Origin: Cinnamomum chago
Lineage: Eukaryota; Streptophyta; Magnoliopsida; Laurales; Lauraceae
DNA length: 64,000 bases
Direction of reading: 5' to 3'
NCBI GenBank assembly: GCA_038049695.1
Contig: CP142454.1
Location: forward strand, 88,496,501-88,560,500
Position numbers and translations under genes: made by a program. Position 1 is the stretch's first letter. Each line of letters opens with the position of its first letter. The notes under the pieces are model-generated. The model ran no database searches. It worked only from the letters and a program-made list of their open reading frames with translations, and was not told the DNA's origin. Shown piece after piece: positions 12,801 to 25,975 of this stretch.

Positions 12801-13814
12801 ACCTGATCTGACACATTAAACCCCTAACCCATACCCACATCTTTTAATTTTGGTTGCAGTATTGCATGTTTGTTGTTGGTGCAGGAGAGAAGCTGAGGAG
12901 CAATTTGTCTAGAGTGACCATGGTGGTGTGGTTGTTCGTAGCATTGGTCTTGATCCAGAGCTATGCAGCTAACCTCACAACAATGCTCACAGTTACACAA
13001 CTGAGGCCTACTAGTCCTCTCTTGAGTAGCACAGACTATGTTGGGTGCGACCAAGGGTCCTTTGTCATAAGCTACCTAGAAAATGTCCTACACATCAGCA
13101 AATCACGCATCAAGACCTACATGTCAGGAGAAGACTACGCCAAAGCTCTCAGGAGTGGAGAGATAAAGGCCGCCTTCCTAGAACTTGCTTTCAACAAGAT
13201 ATTCCTTTATGAGCATAAGAAAGGTTTTGCTGTTACTGGGCCCACCTATGAAATTGGAGGATATGGCTATGTAAGTATATATTCATTCTAAGTCTCTAGC
13301 TCGCTAACAAATGATATTCATTTTGGGCTTGTTTTGTTCCATGATATATATCTGAGAAATATTATTGTTAAGGGATGATTTGAAATTGCTCAATGTTATG
13401 CCCCAGCTGAGTTCACAAATGCTCAAATGCCCTTTAGCATTTTTGGAGGCTAAGACATGGAGAATTTATAGATTCTATAAGCAAAAGGTGTCAATCCATA
13501 AGGCTGGAGATTTAGAAACTCACAAATAAACGGAAAAAGTATTAGGGGATAACCACTAACATCCCGTAAAATGTTCCCAACAGCGAGAAATATTCTTGCA
13601 AGTCAGATGCCCCCTTTGTGCTTAAGTGCATGTTTGTTAGCATTAAAATGCATAAGCATGAATAAATAAGGGTGATGGTTGGTTATCGATTTCTTATCTT
13701 TTTTTTTAATTAGATTTTCATAAAAAAAAAAAAAAAAAAAAAAGAACAGTTATTTGATGCTCCTTCTTCAAAATTGCCTTAGGGTCTTCACTTTTAACTA
13801 ATTATGAGATAAAT

Positions 13815-14165
13815 CATATGCATTCAATTTTTAAGTACTTTAATGCAAACAAACAAGCAGAATTCTTTTTAGGAATTTGGGATGGTGAAGATTTTATAGA
13901 CATGATGTGATGGTGTCCGTTGGCATTTCCAAATGCTATAGCTCTTTAAGCGAGAATTTTAAATTCCAACAACCTAAAAAGTCACTTTTAATGTATTCAG
14001 TTCTTAAGTATTTTATTGCAAACAAACAAGTAGAATTCTTTTTAGGAATTTGGGATGGTGAGGATTTTATGGACATGATGTGATTGTGTCCCTTGGCATT
14101 TCCAAATGCTAGCTTTTTATGCTAGAATTTTAAATTCCAACAACTTAAAAAGTCACTTTTAATTA
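13815..14165 (+). repeat. Tandem ~172-bp duplication in GLR intron 3
   Basis: Two successive units start with attcaatttttaagtac and attcagttcttaagtat and share gaattctttttaggaattt and ttggcatttccaaatgct. The corresponding pair in copy 2 is at about 51,083-51,435, so the tandem duplication is older than the gene duplication. Confidence 0.8.
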
Positions 14166-14837
14166 CCTTAGGACTCAGATTCTAACCCCATTAAGCATTT
14201 CTTGATCATACACCCTCCATGAAGGGTAATAGCATTCCGAGAATTTTAAATTTTCCGTAAATGAATCCTACAAAAAGAAACAGGCCGAATCTCTCTCAGT
14301 ACTCCTGAAAGAAATCTCCCATTTCTGTTATTGCATGATTATATCAGTTCAAACAATGACATATCTTTGTTTCTTTTTATGACATGGATGTCCTTCCTCA
14401 GGCTTTCTCAAAAGGTTCACCCCTTTCAGAAAATGTGTCCGATGAGATTCTGAGGTTAAGAGAAAGCGGCAAGCTCCATAAACTAGAGGACCATCTGTTG
14501 GTCCCTTCTTCCAAAAGTTCAAGTTCTGATTCCAACGGCCAGGACGCTGCCAGGTTGAGCCCAGACAGCTTTTGGGGTCTCTTCCTTATCACGTTTGGAA
14601 CATCGACGCTGGCATTTTTACTGTTTCTGGTCAGTCGATTCCATGACAATTGGTGCCTGAAGAAGCAACATCAGGATGAACATGTACCTGAGAAGGATGA
14701 TGCAGCCAATTTAACCCCATCAGAGAGCTCTCCTCACACAGTCACGGGAGTTGTGGTGCATGATCCTGACTGCTGGCACGTTGAAATTCAGAAGCCCAAG
14801 TTTGTAAGAAGCAATACCTGCTAGAGTGCCCACAGTA

Positions 14838-15789
14838 AATCACCATTAATGCTCTTGGGCATAACCTGGTCAGAACCACAGATGATATCATTCTTCATTT
14901 TTGGATCACTTGAAGAAAATCACCACCACTCTCGCACCCGTGTATAAAATCACCATCACTTGTATAAAATCAACAGCAACATCCCTCTCTCAATATATAG
15001 CATTTCACAGATAAAATATATCACCAATATATCTATGTATTATGCTTTCCCATAATCTCCATATTCATGAGGTCGAAGTATGAATGTTTTTGAAAGAATT
15101 GTGATCGATCTAATCTAGTGAGCCGCTGGCGCAGCCTGATGAATTGCGAGGTGAAGGACGTAGAAGTTATCTTGAAAAAAGTTTTTTATGAGTGTAAGTT
15201 AGCTTGAAAATATGTTGTAAATGTCACTGCAAGAAAACAACTTTCAGTGGAGGACAAAAATTGCTGCTTAAAGAAGAAAAACCACTGCCAAAGCCATTTC
15301 GGACGGAAACAGGAGCCCAGCCAACTGCAATTTTAGCCCACCCTATTGCAATTTTTCAAAAAGTGGTGGTTCAATCATTAGATTAGCTGGCAGCTTAAAG
15401 ATATGATAAATATAATCCTCCAATGAAGGTGACTAGCTAGTCCAAATGGAATTTATTTTTTAAGATTTAAATATAGAGATAAACTAGGAATGTAACTGGT
15501 CCTCGATTCTCCGACTACCCAAAAATTTCAACTTGTGAAAAATCGTGCTTTGAGAAAAATTACAATATCAAAAGTGACATACTAGTTTCCACGAAATTAC
15601 AATGACGTGTCCCAAAAATACAATCATGTGGTGATCTGGTAACTGCTATATATCACGAATAAATAAAAAAGTTACGTGTAGATAGATTCACAGGAACTAA
15701 ATAATGAGAACCCACTTTTTAGTATTCTCGGGAAAGTGACAGGCAAACGGAGAGGCAAATGCTACCATGTGCTAGTATTTGCTTCTTAG
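14838..15789. other. No gene seen
   Basis: AT-rich sequence downstream of GLR copy 1. It contains a CACTG-CAAGAAAAC string at 15225 that faintly resembles a CACTA end but has no partner. Confidence 0.45.
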
Positions 15790-17645
15790 TATTGTCTACA
15801 AAGTTGTGTGGGACGTTTCCCAGATAGCAAGGTTATTTTAATTTCGCTAACAGTACCGACTTAGCTTATTTCGATATCGGTTTGCAACTCGGCAATAGTG
15901 TCAAGATACATCCAGCTCGGCAACATTACCAGCTAGCATCGAGCTTGAGCCAGCTTCGGTAAAAGTACCAGCTAAGCTCACCTTGGTCTCGGTATAAGGC
16001 ACCTCATCAACAATTTCAGGATGCGTCCATACCTAGTCTCGGTATCATCTCCAGCTCGGCTCGACCAACTGAGATGAATACTAAACCATAATTGTACTCC
16101 CATGAAACTACGGCTACGTTACAGAACGTACTGACAGATAAGATGGGCGGCAGATATTGATAAAGGGTTGTCATTATCTAACGATCACATCCGCATTAAT
16201 ACAAGAAGTCAGGGCATGATCCGATGGGACAGTGCATCAACCTACCTCCACTAAAGAAACATGGTGTGGGCTGATAGGACAATACTTCCACCTACCCCCT
16301 CTGTGTGAGCGCCAGATGGAACTTCCACCTATATAATACAAGGGTAAGATCCCAAAGAGGCACGCAATGCAATACAACACAAACTCACATAACCCAAACC
16401 TTGCCTTTATTCTCCACTCATCCTTAGTTCAGTGACTGCACTAACTTAGGCATTGGAGTGCCTTCGGCTGACTGCAGTCAGGGCCTTTAACCTTTGCCTC
16501 CTTCCCTTTCAGTTCTCAGGCATTCGATCTCTCCCAAAAGAAGCTTAACAGCAGTATTACGAGTTTCATACTCCCCTAATCAAGTCCGTAATATTTAGGC
16601 ACTTATAATTGGCGCCGTCTGTGGGAAACGAATGATCAAACCAGATTTACAAACATCATACCTCCTAAGACCAGAAACGACGAAGGATCGTCAAAAGCTC
16701 AGTCGCTACCCCTAGCACCAGTGCTACCGCCAGTGTTGCCAAAGCAGCTGCCACCAGCCCCTCGCCAAAGGAGGTCTGGGGGAAGATCTGGTGCAGCAAG
16801 TGTGGAAGGACCAGTGACCTAGTCAAGCTCGTCGTCAAAGGGGGTGACAGCACCTTTCCACCGAAATAACCTTCCAACGACTCCTCTCCCGCAAAATGCT
16901 CCTTTATTGGAGCGCCCCCAGTTGAGTGTTCCCCTGTTAGAACCTCTCCCACGAGACAAATATGCAGCAGCAGCCAGATCTCATCAATCCCCCCACCAGC
17001 TGGACAACGATGATGATGATGATGACCCGTTCCTTGCGGATATCAGGGCTCAAAACCTTGTTATCCAGGAACAAAATGAGTTGATCGTCAGCTCAAGCGG
17101 CAGCTCAAGGAAAAAACGAAAGCCCCGGTTCCAACCCTTAGACATGACCGGGCTTCTTCAGTCGAACAGGACTTGAGACAAATCCTGAGCAACAAAAGGG
17201 GCGACTGAGCCTATGATGAAGGCTCGAGCAGCAGCCACCTGCATGACGAATCAAAGAGGTCTCTCCAGAGACCGGAGGGCAATGACGACCTAAGAGAATG
17301 GCTTAACCGTCAAGTCAAGCAAACGGTGCAGCAAAATATGGAGGTAGTCGGTTTCATCCGAGACTGGCTGAATGCCTACAACACCGATGACCTCGGCACA
17401 TTTCCTTTCTCTCAGGAGATAAGAGATTTTTCTCTGCCCGAGAAGTTCAACGTCTCCAGGTTCATTCCTTACGACGAAACCTCGGACCCTGCCTCACATC
17501 TCCGACATTTTACTCAGCAAATGTCGGTTTGGGGCGATATCGATCACCTAAACTGTAGAGTCTTCTCCTCCAGTTTAGGCGACCGACCCCTAAGGTGGTT
17601 TTGCGCGCTTCCGGAGGAGTCAATCTTGAAAGTCCAAAATCAAAT
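15790..17645 (+). mobile_element. Ty3/gypsy 5' LTR and partial gag
   Basis: The string ttggcgccgtctgtgggaaa at about 16,609-16,628 is the classic start of the internal region of many plant gypsy elements, next to the primer-binding site. The preceding 0.8 kb, rich in ctcggta and agctcggc phrases, is therefore 5' LTR (left edge approximate). The following gag reads PPKTRNDEGSSKAQ, has lost its ATG (ATA), carries a TAG near 16,819, and resumes as a proline-rich region, an acidic run (DNDDDDDDPF) and a retrotransposon gag core (FSLPEKFNVSRFIPYDET, DPASHLRHF, LRWFCALPEESI). It stops at 17,645, where the E1 repeat is inserted. Protease to RNase H are not visible in the window. Confidence 0.85.
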
Positions 17646-19045
17646 CCTAGAGGGGGTGAATAGGGTGAGCTCAAAAAAAAAAAAAAAAAAAAAAAACTAG
17701 ACCAAATTTAAATCTTTTAGCTTTTAAGTCACTTATGCTTTGATGAAGATTAATTATCTTGTGAAGAGGAGTATTCTTTAAGTTAAGCATACACAAGAAA
17801 CTTACAACTACAATCTTCATTCAATGATAGTATCAACCATAAGAGCATCATCCATGTAATGAAAGCAAAAGATCAATCACCATAATACAAGCATTTATAG
17901 TGGTTCGGCTAACGTGCCTACATCCACTCCCGGCGTCCCTACCAGATATCCACTAACTCAAATTAAGGTTTAGGTTCACCTTCAACCTTACAAATGCATC
18001 ACTATGCTTTTCAAGGCTAAGCACCAACCTTTACAACAAGAGGATTCTCTCTTAAATAAAATGCCTATGAATGCATGGATAAGAGAACAATGTAAGTGCA
18101 ATTTAATGCCTCTAAATAGGCCGAATTGAAAATGAAATCTCACTCTCTAGACATATGCATATGAATTGTTAAAGTCTATGAATGATGCATTTACTAGAAA
18201 TTTTTCTATCTCTTTTTAGAAAGAAGAAATTCTAAATGATGCAAAGATGTTAATCTATTTATATGAGAAAAAGTTGTATGACAAACACATGGGTTTTCAA
18301 AGTGAACAAACTTGATTTGAAGAAGTAAAACTTAAATCTAGCAAGTTAGTTTCGAAACAATAAAACAACCTCATGTGAATTGCAAACCATATGTTGATTT
18401 CATAAAGCTAAGAGATTTTAAAGTTCTAAACATGTTATGAAAAGCAACACTTCAAAAGACTGACAACTATTTAATCATGCTTAAAGTAAACAAAGATTTA
18501 GAAACAAAGCATGAGTTTAAACTTGGGATAAAGAAAGCACACTCATTTGAAGATCAAAGGTTGAATCAATGGATTAGCTTCATAATCCCTTTACTAATAC
18601 TCTTAAAAAGTTGTTATTCCTTGGCCTTAAAAATCCCCCAAAGTTCAGCAGCCTTTTCCAAACAAAAAGCCACTTTTTATAAAGAAAAAGTTCCCAACGC
18701 CTAGTGTCCGGTCGACCTAGTACAGATCCGGGTCGACCGGGTGCTCAACGGTTCTAAAAATGTCCATTGGAGAGGCCTAACGGCACAATTCCCCGGTTGA
18801 CTTGCAGTGTGCCCGGTCGACCGAGTCCCTTGGCCCGGTCGACTGGCCACACAGGGAGGTCGACCTGAAGACAGCCCAGAAGTTCTGAATTTTCAGAAAG
18901 ATGAAACTATGAGGGTTTCTTTCCAGGGGACTTTGAGGTACAATGATCAAGCTTGGGAGCATGACTTAAAAAGGATGAAAATAGAATTTTAAAGACATGA
19001 AACATTCAAACCAAAATATGGATTTAAAGTGAAAACAATTGGAAA
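17646..19045 (+). repeat. Unclassified repeat E1, copy a (left part)
   Basis: Starts with cctagagggggtgaatag, followed by a 23-base A run (about 17,672). It shares with copy b (27,403) the phrase tatagtggttcggc, then cctacatccact, mentions of cttttcaaggctaagca, and a cluster of GTCGAC palindromes. It interrupts gypsy gag on its left and is itself split by CACTA-1. About 100 bp after 35,958 (gcttgaaaagatttttgaattc onward) are its continuation. No long reading frame, LTR or TIR was recognised, so the class is unknown; the A-rich phrases and lack of coding fit a non-autonomous element. Confidence 0.65.
18710..18875. repeat. Cluster of GGTCGACC-type palindromes in E1a
   Basis: About six near-copies of ccggtcgaccggg occur within 165 bp (some decayed, for example ccggttgac). 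A matching cluster is at the same place in E1b. Confidence 0.7.
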
Positions 19046-19560
19046 CACTACAACAATAGCGCCAGTAAAGGTCCCGAAAACACCGGGAAAAACTATTACT
19101 GGCGATTTCTCTTGCGCCGGCAACCCACTGGGAAAAGTACACCAGTAATACCCATTGGGAAAAAGTATACATTGCCGGCGTTTTATTTCGCCGGTAAAGG
19201 AGGTTTTATTCGCCGAGCAAAAATGTTTATGTTTTCAATAATAAATTTAGAAAAAACTTTTGCTGGCATTTTTTTGCACCGGGAAAAGAAGTTTATTTTT
19301 CACAAATAAATTTTCAAAAAACATTTGCCGGCGTTTTTGTGCCTGGAAAAGGTGTTTATTTTTCAATAATAAATAGAGAGAAAAACTTTTCCCGCAGTTT
19401 TTTTTCGCCAGGAAAAGAAGTTTATTTTTTAAAAAATAAATTTAGAAAAACTTTTGCCGGCGTTAATTTTGCACCGGGAAAAGATTTACAATTTACGAAA
19501 ATTCTTTTTTAAAATTTTTTTTCTCGGCGTTTTATCTCGCCAGGAACAATTTTTTTTAAA
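19046..19560 (+). repeat. CACTA-1 left terminal and subterminal repeats
   Basis: CACTACAACAAT, then repeated short units built on ttgccggcg and cgccgggaaaag, alternating in direct and inverted orientation. In CACTA elements these are the binding sites of the TNPA-type protein. Confidence 0.85.
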
Positions 19561-21077
19561 TATAATTTATTTATTTATTTGATTTTTAATTTTCTTTTCC
19601 TATATAAACGTAAGTTAATTACAACTTCTAACCTGTGTCACATGAATAAATTGAAATTCCTAATTCCATTATCCAAGACCAAATCTACTACTATACACAC
19701 ACAAGATCCATTTCCATTCCAAAATCATCAAAAAATGAAACAAGAAAATTCACTCCACTTCATATTAATATTCAAACATCCTTTCAACCTTGAAAGCACT
19801 TTACCATTACCATTACAACATTAAAACAAATGCTAACATTCTTGCCGTTGTAACAACATTCAAATGCCAAAGAAAATTTACATATTCATGTATGATCATT
19901 TCATTGTTGCACGATTCCAACACCAGCACCATAGTTTTAAAAAACTTCATGCATCCCATTTTAACATATAGCAATCTGTTGCCCTGCTTACTTCGCCTTC
20001 ATCTTGACTACATCCTAGCTGCATGGACTCTTTCAACAAAATTTGTTTTTCAATTTTTATTCAATTTGCATAAAAAATTTAGCAAGATTGACATATAATT
20101 AAGAATGTCAAATGCACAACTTTTAGTGAAACTATAGTATAAAGCATGACTCTTCGAGTATTAAAGTTTCATGTGTCCTTAAATATGTTTGAAAAGAGTG
20201 GATAAAATACAGAGGCTACCACTCTCTACATTACAGGAGGTGAAAATATGGAGATAGTTTAGCAAGTTATATACTAGTATCATATGCACATAATATGATA
20301 GGAAGGAACAATAACCAGATTATTTAATTGAGATAACAGTATCTAGATTATGATATTCTACTGATTCATCCAATATTTTTCAGGTCAAGTTACTAGGAGG
20401 GCACCATCATGTATGTTCTCTGGTCCATAATCAAGCTGGTTCACATATTAGGTGGCTCACACTGGTCTGAACTAAAATATGTGTTTTTGTTGGTAGATTG
20501 TTTGAGTTAGATGGAAGATTTAACATAACTATCCTATTGTCCACATTCAATGTGTATAGCCCACTGGATGAGTGCTCTACCTAGTTTTGATCCAAGTAAA
20601 CGTGAGACAACAACAGCACCCACCCAAATAAATTGACTGACACTCACCCCAGTTTTACACTCATTTGACAAACTGCTCACAGAAAAATATAAACTAGAAA
20701 GTTATTCAAATTCTAAGGCCCCTAAAACTTAAGAGATACGATGATTTAATGGGGCTGCTTTCTTGCTCAAGCATAATCCACTCATCAAACAGATCTATAT
20801 CCCATATGTACCCACCCACCCATCCACCCCCACACACATGCATGGATACATACATACAAAAAAAAATGGTAGTAATGGGACAATGAATCATCAAGCGATT
20901 AGCACTTTCTCTAAGGTATCGAATACACAAAAAAGTCGATAATAGATAAAGTCAGCACAAGTATTCAGAATTTTAGAAAGACTTTATTTGTTAAATATAA
21001 AAGCAAAAAAGAACATACACTTTCATTAAGTTACACCAATCAAGTTCATTTCCTTTTACTCAGAGTGGCGCAAATAC
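19561..21077. other. CACTA-1 interior, no gene seen
   Basis: AT-rich, with short hydrophobic frames only. No captured exon was recognised to the left of the phosphoglucomutase piece. Confidence 0.45.
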
Positions 21078-21699
<622 letters not shown>

Positions 21700-22359
21700 T
21701 GTAAGGTCCTACACCTTACTGGGTCAGTTGGACTCAATAGTAGGCCCATTGACACGTTTATTTTATTATTATTATAATTAATTGTATTGTTAAATATTTA
21801 AGTGAGTTTAGGCCTTGAGTGAATTTCTTTTAGTATTAACATAGTGTCTGCGAAGTTTCCTGTGACTCCGAGTGCGTTTGACCCTAGTAAAGGGGCAGTT
21901 TGCAATTTAGAAAAAAATGAGTGTTTTTCCGAAAAATTCCAAACGCTGTAATTTTTGGGTTCGTTGGAAAGGTCTTGTCACGTCCCCCGAACCCGATTAA
22001 AAAATAAACCGGATCCAAGGAGTGGAATTTTGGACCAATTAAAAAATTTTGCCCCTTTTGGCCCAAGGATCGTAAGTCCGCTGTAAGGATAATGTATTTC
22101 AACCTCAAAACATAAAACAATAGCGGAATTCATACATTGATATCAACAATGGATAATAAATCTCAATTAAATTTAAAGTTGCAAGCAATAATTAAACCTA
22201 AAGAGGAAATTAATTTAATTACTATTGTCATCCCATAAACTAAGGTCATTAAACAACATAGAGTCAATGAAAGAAAGTCCAACGAAGAATAACAATGAAT
22301 TAATTAAAATCTAATGTTTGTCCCAAAGTGAGTCTCTCATGTGCCTAGTAATGATGACG

Positions 22360-22494
22360 CTACTCTACGTCATCGGCACTCCACTCCCGTGCCTCCTCTG
22401 CTGGTTGGAGATCATCTGGGATCTCCTCACCGGCCTGCTCCTCGTAGTAGTACTCACCTAAGGAGTCTGCACACCAAGGAATCGAGTCAACGAC
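22360..22494 (-). CDS. Conserved acidic 44-codon frame in TX (left copy)
   Basis: The minus strand reads VVDSIPWCADSLGEYYYEEQ, then an acidic region ending SADDVE and TAG. The TX right copy (27,219-27,353) has the same frame and the same stop with about a dozen base changes and no indel over 135 bp, while flanking DNA differs by many indels. In the right copy the frame follows a good splice acceptor (ctcaacag); here that acceptor reads ctcaacat. This looks like a terminal coding exon of an element-encoded protein. No family is recognised, and upstream coding exons were not found. Confidence 0.35.
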   Translation of the reverse strand, partial: VVDSIPWCADSLGEYYYEEQAGEEIPDDLQPAEEAREWSADDVE

Positions 22495-23723
22495 ATGTTG
22501 AGCAATAGATAAGCAAGATATAATTAAAACATAACATGCATCAAATATAAGAGTAATGACAAGTACAAGATCGTAGGAATACAAGGAACAATACTAGGCA
22601 TATAGCATGAGCAACCATCAGAATCATAAATAGAAATCCTAGCAATACTAACAATCACCACTACCAATGTAATGCAATGCACAAGAGGAAGACTCCGTGG
22701 ATGTCCAAGCCACCTCACGGGGTACCAGTAACAATCATATCCGAACTACTGATACCAAAGTCCGGCTCCAGGGGGATCCAAGCTCCCAGTCCTAAGAATA
22801 GTAGCACAGTCCAAGCTCACTCCCAACTATTCAACGCAATGGACGCCGTCCAAAGCCGACTACCCACCCCGATGTCCGAGTAATCGGCCCATCAATAAAC
22901 CCCCAAACTGCAGTTGGCCATGATATGCAAATAATAATAGTAAAGTTGTGCGACACGCGGGGAAAACCAAGACAAGAAAGTCTGGCTAGCTCAGCAAACA
23001 AAGCATGTTCTTAGGGATTATATCATTCAAACAATACAAGTTAGACCATCCATACGATAATCCCTTACATTCTAGCCAGTCATGTTTATCAATACATGAT
23101 ACATGGTTTCTAAGGTATACTCTAAATCAGGTCCTTGTTCTAATCCTACAAGAGTTTATGTTTCATAATTAATTAGGTGTTTTATGCCAAGAGAGTATAC
23201 AAGGATACAAAATCAACGGACACGATTAACAAATCAATGAGAGATTACAATCCAATCCTAGGTAAGTGTTGTCATTCATGTACCATATGTGTTTTAACAG
23301 AGTGCATGGAGAATTCGAATCATCAATGCTTATAAAGAATTTTCTTGGTGTACAATCATGTTGAGCATCGATTGATTCAATTCCATACGCATTCGGTTAA
23401 ACCATACACGAATACACGAATACCTAGACAACCCATCGAAACACACCAAGCCACGTGCTACGATTTTAAAACCTCATTAATGGTCACGTAAGAGTGGTTT
23501 CATGGTTTCCAATGTCTAAGGCACAAACCTAGGCTAACAATCTCGTTACTAACAAGAAAGTGGTATAAATAATTAATCTCCTTAGCTACCTCCCTACCTG
23601 ATCCCCAATCATCGCGAGACATGTATCATTGGATTCTACGCTCAAAGAGCTTTCCAACGGTATATGGCTCGCCAAATTCCGACGTATGGTTCAGAAGTTA
23701 TGGCCCATAGAAGTTTGTCCCTT

Positions 23724-23724
<1 letters not shown>

Positions 23725-23756
<32 letters not shown>
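23725..23756. repeat. TA microsatellite
   Basis: An uninterrupted ta dinucleotide run in the left TX copy. Confidence 0.9.
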
Positions 23757-23757
<1 letters not shown>

Positions 23758-23961
23758 CGCGACGGACCAACATGTGTCCGATTCAGTGGATGGATGATCC
23801 AACAGCACCCATAATGAAGTCAGGCCATCAACGTTCTTTGTTTTTTTTTTTTTTTATTCATTCAAATATGCACTGATGTCATGGCCATGGACGTTCAGTG
23901 GCCATTCAACGTTTTCTTTTTCTTTTTTTTTTCTAAAGGCCATAATGCATTTGCTGACTGA

Positions 23962-23981
23962 CGTTCAGAACGTTCTGAACG
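23962..23981. repeat. Perfect 20-bp palindrome in left TX copy
   Basis: cgttcagaacgttctgaacg equals its own reverse complement. Related acgttcag and ttcaacgtt phrases lie just to the left (about 23,890-23,915). It sits at the place where the right TX copy has its gcgtccggacgc cluster. Confidence 0.85.
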
Positions 23982-25857
23982 CCCGTTAGATTACCTTTTT
24001 TTTTTCTTTTCTTTTTGTCAAATACAGAACCCCATTTTTTTGCAGTCTTTCACCCAATCCATTCCAAAAATTCACCTGCACAAAACTGAGGCACCGTGCT
24101 CCCCCAATAATCCATTCCATCCTTCATCATTTCCACTTACATCAATTAACACTAAAATTAACAATTAAATTAAATAAACCCAAATTAATAACAGAACATG
24201 CTTGGGAATTAGAAAAACCTAACAAGAAATCACATCCAATCAATGGAAGACATACACACATGCTTAATTATAAAATGCAGATCTACTTGCCTCAACCAAG
24301 AAGAAGATTGGAATTGGAGAAATCTGAGGAGAAGCCTTACCACTGCAGAAACCTCAATCTACCGGACCAAACGCAATCTATCACGCAAAGGAGAAGAAAA
24401 GAGAGGAAAAGATCAAGATCTAACCTAAATCTAAACCAAAGAGAATTGATTGAAAAGATGAAAGAGATGTAAATCTTACCAAACTGATGTCAATGGAAAG
24501 AGGAGATCGCGAGGAAGAAGATGAGCGGCTCGGATCGCGGAAGTGATCCTTCAGGGAAAGAGTTCTGGAGCCTTGGAAGAATGAGGAAGAAGAAAGGTTG
24601 TTGTAGCTTCGTTCGCTGCAGAGAATGATTAAGAGATTAGGGTTAATCCCTGATTAAAAAGAGAGGGAATGGAAAAAGACTAATTTACCCTTAAGTGGGT
24701 CCAGAGAAAGAATGAATAATTAGAAGAGTTTCTGATCGTCGGATCGCAACGAGCCAGAAGACAAAATTGATCAACGCGACGAAAGCTTTCCAACGAATCC
24801 AAAATCATGGCGATAGGGATTTTTCAGAAAAACACTCAATTTTTTCCTAATTTGCAAACTACCCCCTACTAGGGTCAAACGAATTCAGAATCGCACGAAA
24901 CTCCGCAGACACTATTCTAACACTAAAAGAAACTCGCTGACCATCTAAACCCACTTAAATATGTAATAAAATAATAATTATAATAATATCAAAATAAATG
25001 GGTCAACGGGCCGGTAATTGGGCCCAACTGACCCAGTAAGGTCGCAGACCTTACAGGTCTCGTCTCACTGATCATTTTTATCTCCTGGCTTGTCGCGAAT
25101 AGAAACCCTTCAAGTGGTCCATTCCTTCACCGGACTCGCTTAAAGGGTAATTCAGTCTTTTCCTCCCTTTCTTCTTCTTAAAGCAGGATTAACCCTAATC
25201 TTTTAACTCATTCTCTACAACGAAAGCTTCAGCAACCCATCTTCTTCCTCTTCTCTTCTCAAGCCCAGAACTCTACCCGGGGGATATCACCTCCGCGATC
25301 TGAACCGCTTATCTTCATCCTCTCGATCTCCTCTTTCCATTAATACCGGTTTGGTAAGCTTTCCCTCACCCTCATCTTTTCAATCATCTTTGCTTTTGTT
25401 TAGATTAGGTTGGATCTTGACCTTTTTCCTTTCTTTCTTCTTCTCGGTGTTCTAGATTGCGTTTAGTTGGGTTAGATTCGTGGTTTCTGCGGTAGAAGGT
25501 TTCTCCTCGAGTTTTACCCAATTTTCAATCTTCTACTTCGTTGAGGCAAGTGGATTTTCATTGTATATTTGAGCATGTGTGTATGTTTCCTATTGATTAG
25601 CTGTGTTTTCTTGTTAGATTTCCCTAATTCCAAGCCTGATTTGGAGATTAACATGCTAGATTAGGTTTTAAGGGATTTGGGTTGATTTAATTCGTAATTG
25701 GTAATCCTATGATGTTTCTAATTTGTTAGAATGGATGCAAAATTGATGAAAATGGATTTTGGGAGAGCATGAGGCTTAATTTCGTGCAGGTTATAGTGCT
25801 TGTGAAGGCTAGTTGAAGAAACATGATGAATTCAGACGTCTGGGGAGGGTTTCTGCC

Positions 25858-25975
25858 TCCTGGCGTTCGGACGCCAGGGTTCGAGCGTCCGGATGCCAGA
25901 AGGCAATGCCTTCAGGCGCTCTGACTAGTTTCGGGCATCCGGACGCTAGGTTTCGGGCGTCCGGACACCGGAACC
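25858..25975. repeat. Cluster of GCGTCCGGACGC palindromes in right TX copy
   Basis: Four near-copies (gcgttcggacgcc, gcgtccggatgcc, gcatccggacgct, gcgtccggacacc) are separated by short gggtttcggg-type spacers. Confidence 0.8.

Larger units (their letters stand above)
10941..14824 (+). pseudogene. Glutamate receptor-like channel, copy 1 (5'-truncated, frameshifted)
   Basis: Near-identical partner of the gene at 48,129. Homology starts at 10941, inside exon 1 just after the signal peptide, where the copia tail joins. Exons by comparison: 10941-11168 (S1), 11599-11916 (end of S1, M1, pore), 12885-13270 (M3, S2), 14402-14824 (end of S2, M4, tail), all with conserved GT-AG sites. Exon 2 carries two extra bases (aatatatg for aatatg, about 11653-11656), which shift the frame and create TAG within the YVDF region. 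The original start codon and signal peptide are gone and no in-frame ATG replaces them. The rest (SYAANLTTMLTVTQL, the M4 span, the C-terminal VRSNTC) is well kept, so inactivation is recent. After the stop, about 14,838 onward probably preserves the original 3' flank that CACTA-2 interrupts at copy 2. Confidence 0.88.
21700..25056 (-). repeat. TX element, left (reverse-oriented) copy plus central T block
   Basis: Bases 21,700-21,975 (tgtaaggtcctacacctta onward) are a diverged reverse complement of 24,782-25,056 (ending gcagaccttaca); I call this block T. Bases 21,976-24,781 (starting tgtcacgtcccccgaacccg) are the reverse complement of the body that follows at 25,057-29,630; I call this X. 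Shared landmarks include gggttaatccctgattaaa-like, ccgttggaaag and gagtagcgtcatcat. No transposase or reverse transcriptase was found. Direct T blocks around X (T-X-T) would fit a non-autonomous LTR-type element, but this is inference. Confidence 0.7.

Noticed and set aside
14384..14401. ATG at 14,384 (and 51,649) as the start of a separate short gene
   Set aside because: It lies in the intron just before the acceptor cttcctcag. The following sequence is GLR exon 4 in the frame set by exon 3.
15225..15245. cactgcaagaaaac as a possible CACTA end
   Set aside because: CACTG instead of CACTA, no subterminal repeats and no partner end.
21700..25056. MULE with ~275-bp terminal inverted repeats
   Set aside because: No 9-bp target duplication or transposase. 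The right X copy has T on its left in the wrong orientation for a TIR element, so a T-X-T unit explains more.
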